Assembly (NCBI GenBank): GCA_031472005.1 | Contig: PZJY01000006.1 | Span: 1,488,001 to 1,552,000, forward strand | Reading direction: 5' to 3' | Source: Tetracladium setigerum | Taxonomy: Eukaryota > Ascomycota > Leotiomycetes > Helotiales | Length of the DNA stretch: 64,000 bases | The notes under the pieces: generated by a model | The model's database searches: none | What the model was told of the DNA's origin: nothing | The model's input: the letters and a program-made list of their open reading frames with translations, nothing else | Position numbers and translations under genes: made by a program | Shown: one piece after another, positions 47,601 to 59,800 of the stretch | Layout: the number at the start of each line of letters is the position of its first letter | Numbering within the stretch: position 1 is the stretch's first letter

Positions 47601-50600
47601 CATCCCTCCCTCCCTCCTCCTACACCACTCAGCTTGTTGCAACATTACTCTGTGTACAACCTTAGCAGCCACTCCTCCAAGGCTTCGACACACTCCTCAC
47701 TCCTCCTCACACGGATATTGACAGGGCCCTCGCGGTCGCTGAGCCAGTCAGAGACTCGAGAACACTCCGGGATATAAATCGACCTGTCACTTCCCCCGCA
47801 CTTGTGCCTTCTCTAGCGTTCAGACAATATCCAATAACTGTGGAATACGAAGGTGGATGGGACCCCAAACACCCCAGAGAACGAGCGCACCGAATACTGC
47901 AGACTGCAGACGAAGAGGTTTCGAAGACGGCGGGGCATTCTTCATTGGTTTGTTGGCTTATGCAAACCTACTGTTAACGAAATGAAGTGGAGGGTTTTGT
48001 CAGGACTCCGTACATCATTGCTCGCTTTCGCAAAATAGAGTTTTGATTTGCTCTGTAGTGCAGGAAAATACTATGGGGGTAAAGCTGCGAGTCGCTGCTT
48101 TGAAAAGGAGTGACAGCAACCTCATACATGATGGAGGACGAACAGACTACTGTACGAAGCATTCACGTTCCAAAACGACCTAGGTTCTTCCCGCCCGTTC
48201 GGTTTCTAAAGGTATCCTTGTTCTTCACAGAATCATCTGCTCTTGTGCGCTTCATACTCCATACTTCTTTCTGCCCTACGGAGTACTACTCTCATGTCGG
48301 ATGCAGCAACAGCATGAAATCTTCATCAAAGTCCTGACATACCAGAGGCTGGCAGTGTCCAAGCAAGCGGCAGGCTTGATTCAATTCATGCGTGCTATTG
48401 TTATTATTATGGTGGAGTAGTAGTCTGGCTTTTCCCGTGCGTGCCTACCCACCAAATTCGTGCGCGACCTTCTCCTTTTGGATGGAGATTCTTCATCGCA
48501 GCGCAGAGAGACATCTAGCCTGAATAGACTTGGAAGTGTCCAACTCCAAACTCGGCAGCACCACACATGTACCATATGATTGATGTACCCGCTCTCTCTC
48601 CACAGAGTCCACACTCACTACTTCATCGGTACATGCCCGTCTACTTCCACTGCTTTACATACTTGAACCGACCCGAGTCCGGGAAACTCAATGGCATGGC
48701 GGCGGCGGCGTTTTCGGTTTCTGTGGTACGGTACGAAGCGTACCCTTCATAGAGGAAAAAAGGCGTTCAGTGATCGCCCGACTACTGCAAATTTCCAACC
48801 GGGCAAAACCGAGAGGAGTGCAGAAGTACTAAAGTAGCCACAAAGAGGCGCGGATGTCAATCAACGTCACTACTCCATACTGTGCTTTCATTGTTGGTTT
48901 TTTCTTTCCAATAATGAAGGGAGGGTGACGTGACACAGGGTTACATCTGGCATTAGGCTTCTTTCCCTTTCCCTCTCCACAAAGTCCACCTCTTTCAGTC
49001 TCTCTCCAAGAAAAATTTGCTGTTCGTTCGCGCCTCATAATCTGTTGGCATCCACTTTTCCCCGCACTATTTTATTCCCTACCTCCTCGGGGGAAAAAAT
49101 AATCTGGGGGAGTTTTGAGGGTGGGTCCAATCAGGAATGGGATATCTCCTCTCTTTTTCTTTTAATGTTGTGATTGGTTTCTCGAGATTGAAGCAAAAAA
49201 ATTATATTGGTCACATTATCGTGAGTTTGTCTGCAGGAAACCGACTTGGGAAGTTTTTCTTCATAAGACCAGCCATGTAAGGGTCTTGAGTAGGACTCGT
49301 GGTGAATAAGAAAACCAGGCACAAGACCAGGCTACACAAGACAAGGCGAACACATACCAAAAAACAAAAAAAAACCGTCCGATCAGCGGGAAGGCAGACA
49401 GACCAAAAGAAAGAAAAAAAAAAATTCATTTCGAGGCTGATAGAGTAGCTGAAGATGGCCGCTCTGCTGCCTGGATTGGGATGTGAGAGTGTGTTGGAAG
49501 ATCAGGTTCCAACGAAGTACCTATGTTATGCATAACAGTTGAAAATGACAAAGCAGCAAGGGAACTTGTTTGGTTTTGTTTTTCTTTTTTGGAAAAGGGG
49601 GTGCGCTCCAGCTTATTGCAGAGAGGAATTCTGGAATGCAGTGTTACCACCTTCACCAGAGATCGCCACCTGAAAAAAAAGATCTTTCAGTGATCGACTA
49701 CACCCTCTTCATTTTGGGGGGACCCTTTCGCTACGGCACTTTCACTATTTGGTGGAGTGTGCAACAGTACTACAGTTGACCAGATGTAAGTCTGAGGAGG
49801 CATCGATACGAGTCCTCAACTCAAGTGTGGTTGGTATCAAGTATGGCTAGCTCAAGGATCTCAAACCCCCTTCATCGAGGACAGGTTGACGAATGTATGA
49901 AAGTGGTGTGCTTGTTTCTACGTTGTACTTAGTACTTAGTACTTCTTCCTTTTTCGCTCTTGATATTATTCCCGAAGAGGGGTAGTTGGTTGGTTACTGG
50001 TGAGATCAAATCACCTTGAACCAAAACTGCACTTGTATTGTGGACACTCATGATATCTCTATCAAGAAGAAAGGAGCATCACACTCCACTCCTCCACCGG
50101 CTATAGATGCCATACACACACATACAGTACAACAGTCCCACAAGGGCGAAATGATCTCCTGCTCAGCAATCTATCACATCTCACTCTCACTCTATACACT
50201 TCCTCCTGCTTACTCTGCTCCTCTCCGTAAAGTCTCATTTCAAACAGCCCATGATCACGGGCTAGTTAGTTGGATGGGTAGGTAGGATAAGGAAAGGTAA
50301 GTTTTGAATATCAAAACCCGCTTCTACCCTCTCCCAGCCATACCATGCCACGCCCACGCCCAAGCCATAACCAAATTTCTATCATGTCGTATCCTAACCT
50401 GTCCTGCTACTCACTCACACACTCTATCACATTGTCCGTCCACTCCTCTCCACTCCTCTCCCCACACAGCAGCAGCAGCACCTCATCGGGCAAGTAAAAG
50501 GAAAAGGAAAAGAATCGAAAAACCCCTCAGGAGTGAAGTCACACGACCCACGTGGTGGCATCTTTCTCCAAAGACTGGGGTGCAGCTAGTGTGTTGTGCG

Positions 50601-50651
50601 GTGCTATGCAGTGTAGTGCAACTCCGTGCAGTTAGGTCAGATCTCGTTTTT

Positions 50652-50671
50652 GGGGGAGGGAGGGGGAGGGG
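50652..50671 (+). other. G-quadruplex candidate with three single-A loops
   Basis: Four G runs of 5, 3, 5 and 4 are separated by single A bases. This is the motif class expected to fold most stably. It sits in the gene desert at the start of a 300-bp G-rich strand. Confidence 0.7.
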
Positions 50672-50788
50672 CGTATTTTCCCCACACTAATGTTTGGTTG
50701 GGGATTTCAGCAGGTGATTGTGATTATGATCTTGTGCTGCGCGTGGGGTGATTGGGGTAAGTGTTGGTCTTTGGGATTTGTATTATTT

Positions 50789-50830
50789 GGGATTGTTGGG
50801 CTTGGGCTTGGGCTTGGTCTTGGGTTTGGG
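50789..50830 (+). repeat. TTGGGC-type hexamer tandem with quadruplex potential
   Basis: Three perfect TTGGGC units followed by degenerate ones (TTGGTC, TTGGGT, TTGGGA). GGG runs spaced by 6, 3 and 3 bases also satisfy the G-quadruplex pattern. It resembles but is not the TTAGGG telomere repeat. Confidence 0.7.
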
Positions 50831-53377
50831 AATGCCATGTGGTGTTGGTTGTTGGAATTGGGGATTGGGGGTAGATATTGGTCAGTTCTTTTCCTCCTTT
50901 TTCTTCAGCGACGGCAGTGGGGTTTGGTATTGGGATTTTTTGGGAATGGCGTTCTGACCCGAAGATATAGTTTGTGAGACTTTTGGTAGAAATAAATTAT
51001 ATGGCGAATGCTTTTGTTTAGTCTGTCAAAAGTCTAGCCAAGGAAAGGGAGGGAAGGTGCGATCACGAAAAGATATTACCAAATGTACAGACATTATTTG
51101 GCTTTAGGTTCACACCAAAAGTCACTTTTCTGTGGTAGATCTAATAGAGGGTTATCTCAGTATCCAAATTCCTATCTGGTTGTGAAAGCTTCTTTTTCAA
51201 TGAAACCGGCGAACATGTCCACAACATCCTCCCAAGAATGCTGAAGCCCGTTTAAGTACAGATCCGAAATAAATATTCACTTTTGATCTTCCAGCCGTCC
51301 TTTGATAGAAAGAGGAACATCTATCTTTCCCGAGGCAACCGGAACAGAATGTATTATGGTTCTTGATGATTAGGCAACAGTCACTGGAATTGCTCTCGAA
51401 TTCCGCAAGCTGCGAATTTTCGACATCCAAGTACCGGGAGCAAATGGAACCTCTGGAAGCCCTTTCCCAATCGAATCTCTCAAATTGTCTGTTTATTGAA
51501 TAGTGGCATCGCGTTTGATGTTTTGGTTTAAGCTGCGTATCTTCTTTTGTTTTTCAAATCTGTGAAATCGTCTTTTCATTGATGAACTTGCTTCGATTTC
51601 TGGTTGTAATTCTATCTAATCAACGGCAAAGTAGATGCTGTCGGCATCTTTCGTTCTTTCACTAATGAGTATACAGTCATTACTCCATACCTGCCTTTCA
51701 TTTCTCGATTGCAGCTGACAAATTTGAATATACTTAGCACTGTTAACAAAACGGAGATGTGGCGAGAGAACTTTCGGCTTAAGGTAATATAAAAATTGGA
51801 AGCCTTCTCGAATACAGCCCGTCGAGGAATAGTGTTTCGGTGGATTGCAGGAAGTAAACTGCAGTCAGGGCGGCTAGTATATAAATAATGAAGAAGGGTC
51901 TGGAGTTGAGACTGTTCAGCTTGCTTGAGCTGTTTAGATCACATGAGGCTGGAGATTGATTGGATTAAAATTGAAGATTTTGCCCAAACGCTTATTCTTA
52001 TAAAAGTAAAGGTCATTTCTAGATGCTTCTAATACTTTATCTGCATATCTTCACTTCTCACTTCTCAAACGGTCTGGCCAAACCTCCAAGCTCCAGCCGC
52101 ACGACAAGCGCCAGTTATCCCAACTGGCCCAAGATACTTCACGAGACGCCAGTATATCACTGTTGAAGTTTTCGACTACGATAGCCGTTGTTGGACAATT
52201 CTGATCCCTCAAACCTTCTTGCAGCTAAGCCTGCCCGAGCCAGCTCTACTGCCATCAGTTCAGCAATTCATTGTCCTCTTACCAGACCAACCACCGTCGT
52301 ATCACATACTTGTACCGAGATTAGAACAACAGATAGACAACGTACGCCACTTCTACAGAGAGCACCAATACAAGGTATATTGTTGGATCTTGAATCCAGA
52401 AATATCGACAACAGTAGAAATTAACCAAATTAATCGATTCGACAGTGGCGTGATTGATCCGAAATAATATAACATCAAAGAACGACAACCACATACTTTC
52501 GACAACGAGAGCAAAAAATCCATCAAAAAGTTGACCAAGAGAGATCAATCTGATTCGAAATGACAAGTATTGCGCCTCAATAAAGTTTCTACAGCATGGG
52601 TGCTTAAATAGGTAGAAGTGATGTGATGGGATCCCAGCGAGCTCTTGAAGGCGAACCCCAGAGCACCCATTGGCCATGTCCCACACTGCACGGGGAATGC
52701 GAGGAGAAGAAAAGGGAGAAAGACAAGAGAAACGAAAGCCAATACAGTAATGTCAATGTTTTGGTGGTATGTAATCGTCTGAAGAGACAGAAGAAGGAGG
52801 AGAGCTTCTCTCTCCCCCTACCTAAAACTAGCTACGATTGGTTGCGTGGACCCACCGATAGCGCGGACAGGACTTGGAGCTCCATGACAGGCAACATAAT
52901 ACTGAATACTTCCCCGAGAGAAGGTATCCGGTGATAGGAAAAACCTACTCTCTTGTAATGTTTTCCGATTCTTGTGGCTGGCACAGGCTGATTGCGAAGT
53001 CGAGGTCCGGTCGAGTGCGCTTTCCATGTACGGAGGCCGTGGTAATGAGTCCTTTATTCGCCTTCAGACCCTTTCCTCATTCAAATTTGTGCCATTCTTC
53101 ACCAGCAAGGGAGATAAATGGTTTTAATTTGTGCTGGGTTTCATATATCCATAGTGCTATACAGTTCTTGCATCCACAACAGACCCGGTCAGATTCTCTT
53201 TGTGGCAAGTAAGCATGAACATCAAAAGTCCGGATGTAAAGACTTCCCCCGATCCAATTTCTTAAATGCAGAATCTCATGCAAGACTCAATTCATCAATT
53301 TCATGAATTCGCATTGTTAACTGATCTACTTTTCCTCCCACCTCCAACCCACCACACCCAATTCTTTGACATCCCGT

Positions 53378-55353
53378 CTAATTATCTCTATTAAAAGGTC
53401 TCGAATGATCCGGCAACTTAATCTTAAAGATTAGAGCTTGGTTATCAAGCTACCAGTCCAAGATCATATATTAGCATCCATCAAGTCTCAAGACGAGATA
53501 GGAGGAAGGGAAGTAAGGGACGAAAAACTCACCTCAAACCCACTGGCATCACTATACGGAAACGCACCACCATTCATAAAGCCCGTCTGCGTGATAAAAT
53601 CATTATCACTAATCGCCAAAACGAACCACTCATCATCATCCCCAATCAAGCCATCAACTGGCACCAGCCCCAAACTCTCCCACTTCTCATTCAATAGCCC
53701 GGCATCTTGTGGGCCGCCATTATGCGCACCAAACCTGTTCAACTGACTGTTCAGATTCACATTGATGAATTTGCAATACTCCGCGGGTGTGACGGCGGGC
53801 TTGAGAACACCCTTCACCGAGGCGATAGAGCAGTTGAAACAATCGTACGTGGGGCCCTTGATATCCGTCGCTTTTGAGATGTCGAAGATATCGATTCCGC
53901 GGTACTGGGATTCGGATGTAGCAAGACCATGACCGGAATTGCCGTCGCGGGCGAGAACGAAGAATTGGCCGTTTTGGATGTGGAAAATTTCGGATTGGGC
54001 GGCGACTTTCTTTGCCTTTGCTGCGGAGTTGGAGGTCGGGTCTATCCAGAAGGGTAGAGGGACAACATACTCGCGTGCGTAGCGAGGCTTGGATGCAACT
54101 GTAATATCGTATTTGACGAGGCGTGCGTATGTCTCGGTTTGTCTCTCTAAACCGCCTTCTTGGTTTGCGGCTCCTTGGAGAAGTGCATAGAGTTGCTTTC
54201 CATCACCGCTGACTGTTAGACCTTCAAATCCACGGTTGTTTCTGCGGCCTGTGGGACCATCGAGAGGAACGAGGGGAGCACCGCTTCCAAATTCGTAATA
54301 GGGTGGATTTCCAGACGAGAAGGAGAGTGAACCGTTTCTCATGGGGAGGTATGCTGGTGGTGGTTGGATTGCGGCAAGCATTTTCCCAAGAGCATCGAAG
54401 TGGTAGATGTATGGTCCGTATTCATCAGAAACCCAGAAGCTGCCGTCTCTGGCATCAACGACTAGGCCTTCGGCATCGATAGTTACTCGCTTTCCTCCTG
54501 GACCTGGACCACCGAATCCGTCGCCTGGGTAGGTTGCAACTGGAAGCGGGGGAATCCTGGGTAAGTGATTGATCCTGTGCGATCTGCATCTAATCCTGTG
54601 GCCTGGGTAACAAATTAGCGACGTGCAATACATTGTAACGTGGGAACCAACCGGCTGGCCATCAGGCCCGTAGAAACGAATCGTCTCTTGATAGTAAAAG
54701 AAGAGATTCTTCGCTCCAGGATTCTCCACCGTGGCATTGGCATTTGGAGTAAACAGAACATTAAACTTATGAACCCGAGGCTGGAAGTTGAGTGTGCCTG
54801 TTCTCAAACAATTACATTAGCGACATTTTCACCCACGTGCAATGATTCCTTCCTCTTCCCAACCGAGCACTAACCTTGAGTGTTCCTATTCTCTAATTAG
54901 TAAGACTTCCACAGAAAGAAGATATAACAAGCACAAAAACTTACCATCCCCGATCAGGCACCGACCACAACACTCCCGTATAACTTCCATTCCCCAGTTT
55001 CTTCCACTTCGAGCGATCCAGATACGAGGAAGATCCAAAATTCAGCGTATCCCCAAACTCATCTCTGGAACTTCCTGGGACTGTGCCGAAGCCTGCTAGC
55101 TCTCTGTATTTGTAACTGTGAAGATTGCATTTTGAATTAGGAAACTGGTTCAATTGCTCATCTGACAGCCTCATACGTCTGTATAGGAATGGTAGGACGG
55201 AAAGGATATAGATGGGGAAAAGAACTTGCTTGCTTACTTCCTTCCTCCGCAATTCGTCTCATTGACCACTGGGCCAGGAACCTTTGGAGGCGTAGCAAAC
55301 ACTGAAGTCGCCCCTACAACCACAGCAGCGACGGACAATCGTGAGAAGAGCAT
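53378..55353 (-). CDS. Secreted esterase-like activity of phytase protein; one-base frame break
   Basis: Exons 55353-55238, 55115-54945, 54885-54875, 54797-54652, 54602-53533 and 53449-53378. A signal peptide (MLFSRLSVAAVVVGATSVFA) is followed by a beta-propeller-like domain of the esterase-like-of-phytase family: SRDEFGDTL, NGSYTGVLWSVPDRGWNTQGTLNFQPR, IDAEGLVVDARDGSFWVSDEYGPYIY, NNRGFEGLTVSGDG, FVLARDGNSGHG, GLIGDDDEWFVLAISDNDF and a final DNQALIFKIKLP. Biological substrate is unknown for this family. Exon 3 is an 11-base micro-exon needed to read GWNTQGTL. At the five-G run 54548-54552 (+ strand) one base is missing between the conserved TGSITYPGF and PPLPVATYPGDGFGGPG. With it the protein is 528 residues. 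Confidence 0.87.
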
Positions 55354-56876
55354 CTTGAATCAACAATGTCCCCTTATAGCAAAGCACAGCAACACACTCC
55401 CAAAAATCAATATGAGTTTAGCGTATTAAGAATTATCCAGACCAGAATAAATTCAAATAATGAGGGAGCACAGGAAGAACTGTATCGCGAGAGTTGGTTT
55501 CCCGATCGAGAAAGACAACAAATGAAAGAAATCCCCAAGCACGAGAGCACTTGCCTCCCGGTATTTAAACACAACTCTGCCCACGCTTATGGTAGATCGC
55601 ATGCAATTCGATATGACACAATCTCCCCCCCATCCATCCCCATCCATCCATGGTAGTAGTGCATCCAGCCAAATTGTGCACCCATTCACAGCTTGTTTTC
55701 TCCTGCGTACCTACTACAGAATTGCCGGGTACAGCTAGCTACCTAGCTACCCTTCGTACTTTGCCTGATAGCCAGTAATTGTCCCATCGTGCCTGGTCAT
55801 GGATGATCTACCTTGTACTCTACTCTAGCTCCGAATTTAAGCCTGCAAGCATCTCCGCTCGCTGCAGGTGAAAGGCGGGATGAAGTTCGACTGACTGTTG
55901 CAACTTGCATCAAAAGGCGTTCGGCGTAGCTCAATCATCAAATGAGAAAGACGGTCGTCCTCTTTTGGTGGAATGAATGAAAATGTGAGAAGCTTCAACG
56001 TGAGGAAGGATGGGGGAAATGTAAGAAAAGGGGAGCTTTGCACGTTGTTTTGGGGAAGATGCTGATTCGTTGGTCGGCTTGAAAGGACGACCTACCGTTA
56101 AACTGGTACCTGTACAGCACCTTCCTCTTCACTTCTAGCTGCATTACCTACCTGTTTTCTATCGTTGCTTTTGGAGTTGGTACACGGGCTCTCCGTGGGC
56201 GAAACAATTGTAACTTGGCAAGGAGGAGAAGAATGATTTGCTAGATTCCGAAGAAGGATTCGCGCAGCATGTCACAAGCAACCACGACAAGGTTAAACTA
56301 CTGTAATCGAAGGAGCCTTTGTTTTCTAGATACATCAGGCCTAAGCATTCATATCTCATTTCCGTCCATATCTTCATTTCCGTAATACCTTCATGCTCCC
56401 ATCTACCACATCCCTCCAAACATATAGTAGGAGGTCAAAATCAATGGGTAGTCTCTCTCTCTCTCTCGCTCTCGCAAAGGGGAAAAAATGCAAACATTGT
56501 TTCTCTCACTCAGCATATTGACCACCAGAGAAACGAATCTAAAAAGAAGAAACAAATGATGGGCTTTTTAGACAAACATGATTTGGATTCTCTCTAGAAC
56601 AACCAGAAAATTCACCAAGAGGCATTCATTCAGCCCGGGCCAGAGTATATCTTCTCGAGAAAAAGGGATCAGAAAACGGGAAAAGAAATTGCGCTTTATC
56701 CAGAGCGTCGACTTAATAGGTTGCCCGAAATCATATGAAACGAGGTGCTCGAATTCTCAGATATCGTACATGTCCCATCCATCTAGGCTTTTGGTAGGAG
56801 GGTGATATTGTTGGGTATTGGGAGCATCGGGTTCAGTCTTAATTTCGAGGTGATCGATTCTTAACTCTTCGTCAAG
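55354..56876. other. Intergenic between the phytase-like gene and CRM1
   Basis: This holds the promoter of the phytase-like gene (a TATTTAAA at about 55562 on the plus strand could be its TATA region read on the minus strand) and the 3' UTR of exportin-1. A CT microsatellite lies at 56452-56467. No gene is seen. Confidence 0.5.
56452..56467 (+). repeat. TC/CT microsatellite
   Basis: About eight dinucleotide units, then an interrupted continuation, non-coding. Confidence 0.85.
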
Positions 56877-59800
56877 TCACAGCTCGTCATCGTCCAGCTC
56901 GGCAGGTTTGAGCAAGCCACCGACTTTCGACAAACGCTCTCGTTCTGCAGCCTTGGCCGCCGCATCTTGTTGTTCCTTTTCTTCCGCGTACAACTCTGCA
57001 TTGTCGCCAGAGAACTCCTTCAATTGAATGAGGAAGTCACGAACGTTAAGCTTGAATCTATCATGGGCGTTGTTCAAGGTGAAGAGACCTTCGACGAAGG
57101 CTTTGATTTGGGCACTGTCTACTGTTAACATTGGTCCTCCAGGGACATAAAGAAATATTACGTACGGTTGCAAGTTGGGGAAAGCATTCTGCAAGAGGTT
57201 GGAAACAAATCCTGCAAGGAATTCCTTATTGCTGGTTCCTGCCGGGGCTTGATCCGGAGGATAGATGGGTCCTTGAATCTTGGACTGGGTGCCATCTGCA
57301 GGATTGACCAAATAGAACATCCGGGAGAGCAGCATGGTCTGCGATTTAAAGCCAGCCTTGTGGTCAGTATCAGTAAGAACAAAGAACACGTCTTGAAGGA
57401 TCGGAACGAAGAATTGTTGGAAGAACGCATTTGAAGTTCCAGGATCAGTTTCGGCGATGTTGCTGATCAACTCAAGACACATGTTGAGGCCAGCATATTC
57501 AACTTCACGGTTGTCGTGCTTACTTGCCCACATGCACGAGTCGATGACAAACTTGAATTGTCTGTTGTCGAGCTTGAGGAGAGCTGTAAAGGTCAGTACT
57601 AATTCCGCACAGATCTGAAGATAGGACAACTTACCAGGGAAACAGTGCAAATTGATGGCACGGAGAAGACTGAAAAATTCTACGCGATGCTCGGGGAACT
57701 CAGAGAAGTCCTTATTGATCATCTCCAGTGTGCACTCAAACACATTCTCCATGATCGTAGGCACCTGATCTTCCATGAGAGCGGACAACTTGGTGATGAT
57801 TGTCGACATGACCTTCAAGACCTCAGCATCACGAGCACCTGGGACATTGCGGTTGTAGTCGAGTAGGACAGCCGAAAGGAGATCTGGCACGATGTTTGCG
57901 CGCACCATTTCTAGGTCATCGGCCTTCTCAACATAGGTCTCGATCAACTTCAAGATCTCCTTCTTGATGGTCCTCAAACCTCTGACACGGGGCATCTTGG
58001 TTGCAATCTCACCGTCTCGTAGCACAGCCTCGGAAATCATTTGACTGGTGGCGCGATACATTGAGAGCATATCAAGGTAGATGCGGCCAATCTGAGGGTA
58101 GAAATAACTTCCAATTGAGGAACACGCCGAGACGTTCGTCTTCATGACGTTGCCAATGACCTTGATAGTATCTGCGTCCTGGAGGATTTCGGGATTTGTA
58201 CCTGCCTGTGCGATGATGGCATCCCACGCAGCATTTGGAAGAGACATCAACTCAGCGATGAGTCTCTCCTGGGCATTCTTCTGAGGTTGCGCAGCGATCA
58301 TGTAACCACAGGCCTCATAGAAAGTATGGACTTGCTGAGGAGATAGATCGCAGGTGATTTTACGCATAGTTCTGACGATTTCTTCAATGAAGGGCTCGTT
58401 CTCACCCGGTTGTAGGGAGACGAAGTAACGCTTGCATTGTCGAGCAATCTTGATGAATGTATCGCAAGCCATATCCTGAACACCCTCATGCGACTCGTGC
58501 ATAAACTCGAATAGCTTGTTAACCACAGTCTTCAAGAACTTCCAGTGTGCCTTGAGGAATCTGGGATACTGGCCAACAATGTACATGATGTTACTGGCCA
58601 CAACAGCCTTGTTGTCTTTTCCTCGCTTCATCTCGGTAAGTCCAAGGAGATCCTTGATGACCGTGACTAAGAATCGCTTTTCGGTCTCTTCGTTCATCGT
58701 GAGTGAAATGGAACCAATAGCCCAGCATAGTGTATTGCAATTAGACCAAGACCACTCAGAACCGTCGACTTGTCGAGCAAGTTTATCGGTCATGATATTT
58801 TCCGTATCCACGACGTCCAAGTGGGTGAGGTAGACCAAGCACTCCCTGGTGGTTTTGTACAGCTGAATAGTATCACTCTCCTTAACGAACTCACGAACAA
58901 TCTCTCCCTCGTCGTTCTCCACAATCAAGACTTCCTCGGGTCGGACCATCTTCTCAATCATGACCACACGGAGATTTGAGAGCACCTCGTTGTACTTGTG
59001 CTTCCGAAGAGGATAGCTGTTGAGGACACTCGGATTTGGAGCGCCACCGGAAGTCAGGCCACCAACACCCAAATTGACAAGCGGGTTCATATCTGCGAGG
59101 GGAAGGGATTGCATCTCATCGTAGAGTTCTTGGACAAGTTTGGTCCAGTATTCCAAGCAGATCTTGAAGATTTCTCGGTCCTCGATTTGGGAGATTCGGA
59201 TGAGGTAGAAGTGACCATGGGTGAGGTAGTCCCTGTTGGGGAGGTTTTCAATAAGCTATGTAAGAGTTAGTATGCGACTACCCGAAAGAGGTGGAACTGG
59301 GACTTACGTTGAGATGCACGCTGAAAAAATTGCAAAGGAACAAAGCCAAGTTCTGAATAAACTCTTGGTCCTTCGAGTTACTAGAGTTATACGTTGTCTT
59401 CAAGTCGAGGGTCAAGGGGATGATCTTGGCAATCGATGTCAAGGTCTCCGTGAACATCGCCACCAGCTTCTCGTCGTATGCGTTTTGCTGTCCAGTTTGT
59501 AGGCCACCGATCTCCGTCAAGCACTTCAAAGTGATATTTCGGAACTCCGGGGTCTCTAGGAATCTCGTTCGAAGAGTCTCGATAATCGGTGTCTCGAAGA
59601 TGTACCCAAGAGGTATCCAATTAAAGAATCGAAGTAGTGTCTCCAGGGTCGCCTTGATCAAGCTTGGCTGCGTAGCACTATTCAAAACTTCGTTGCAGAG
59701 CTGGAAGATGGAGGAGAATTCTGCACACATCGTAGTCTTCAGGTTCTTCGTCTTGACCGAGGTCATCTGGTCCGCCGAATAATCGAAGACCTCCTCCGAA

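Larger units (their letters stand above)
40569..53377. other. 12.8-kb gene desert
   Basis: I find no supportable gene. It contains many microsatellites, at least five GTACAGTAC/GTACTGTAC palindromes between 43.6 and 46 kb, two TACGGAGTA elements, and a G-rich strand at 50.65-50.95 kb with strong G-quadruplex potential. Long open frames (for example 264 codons at 40747-41541, minus) are low-complexity and overlap others on the opposite strand. The first kilobases are probably leader and promoter of the Ecl1-like gene. Confidence 0.5.

Noticed and set aside
52033..52467. 144-codon open stretch on the plus strand without an ATG
   Set aside because: The translation looks somewhat protein-like, but there is no start, no clear upstream exon and no known motif. 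Similar lengths occur by chance in this window.
31776..53377. RIP-degraded transposon as explanation of the gene desert
   Set aside because: The sequence lacks the strong AT bias expected of RIP, and no transposase, reverse transcriptase or terminal repeats were recognised.
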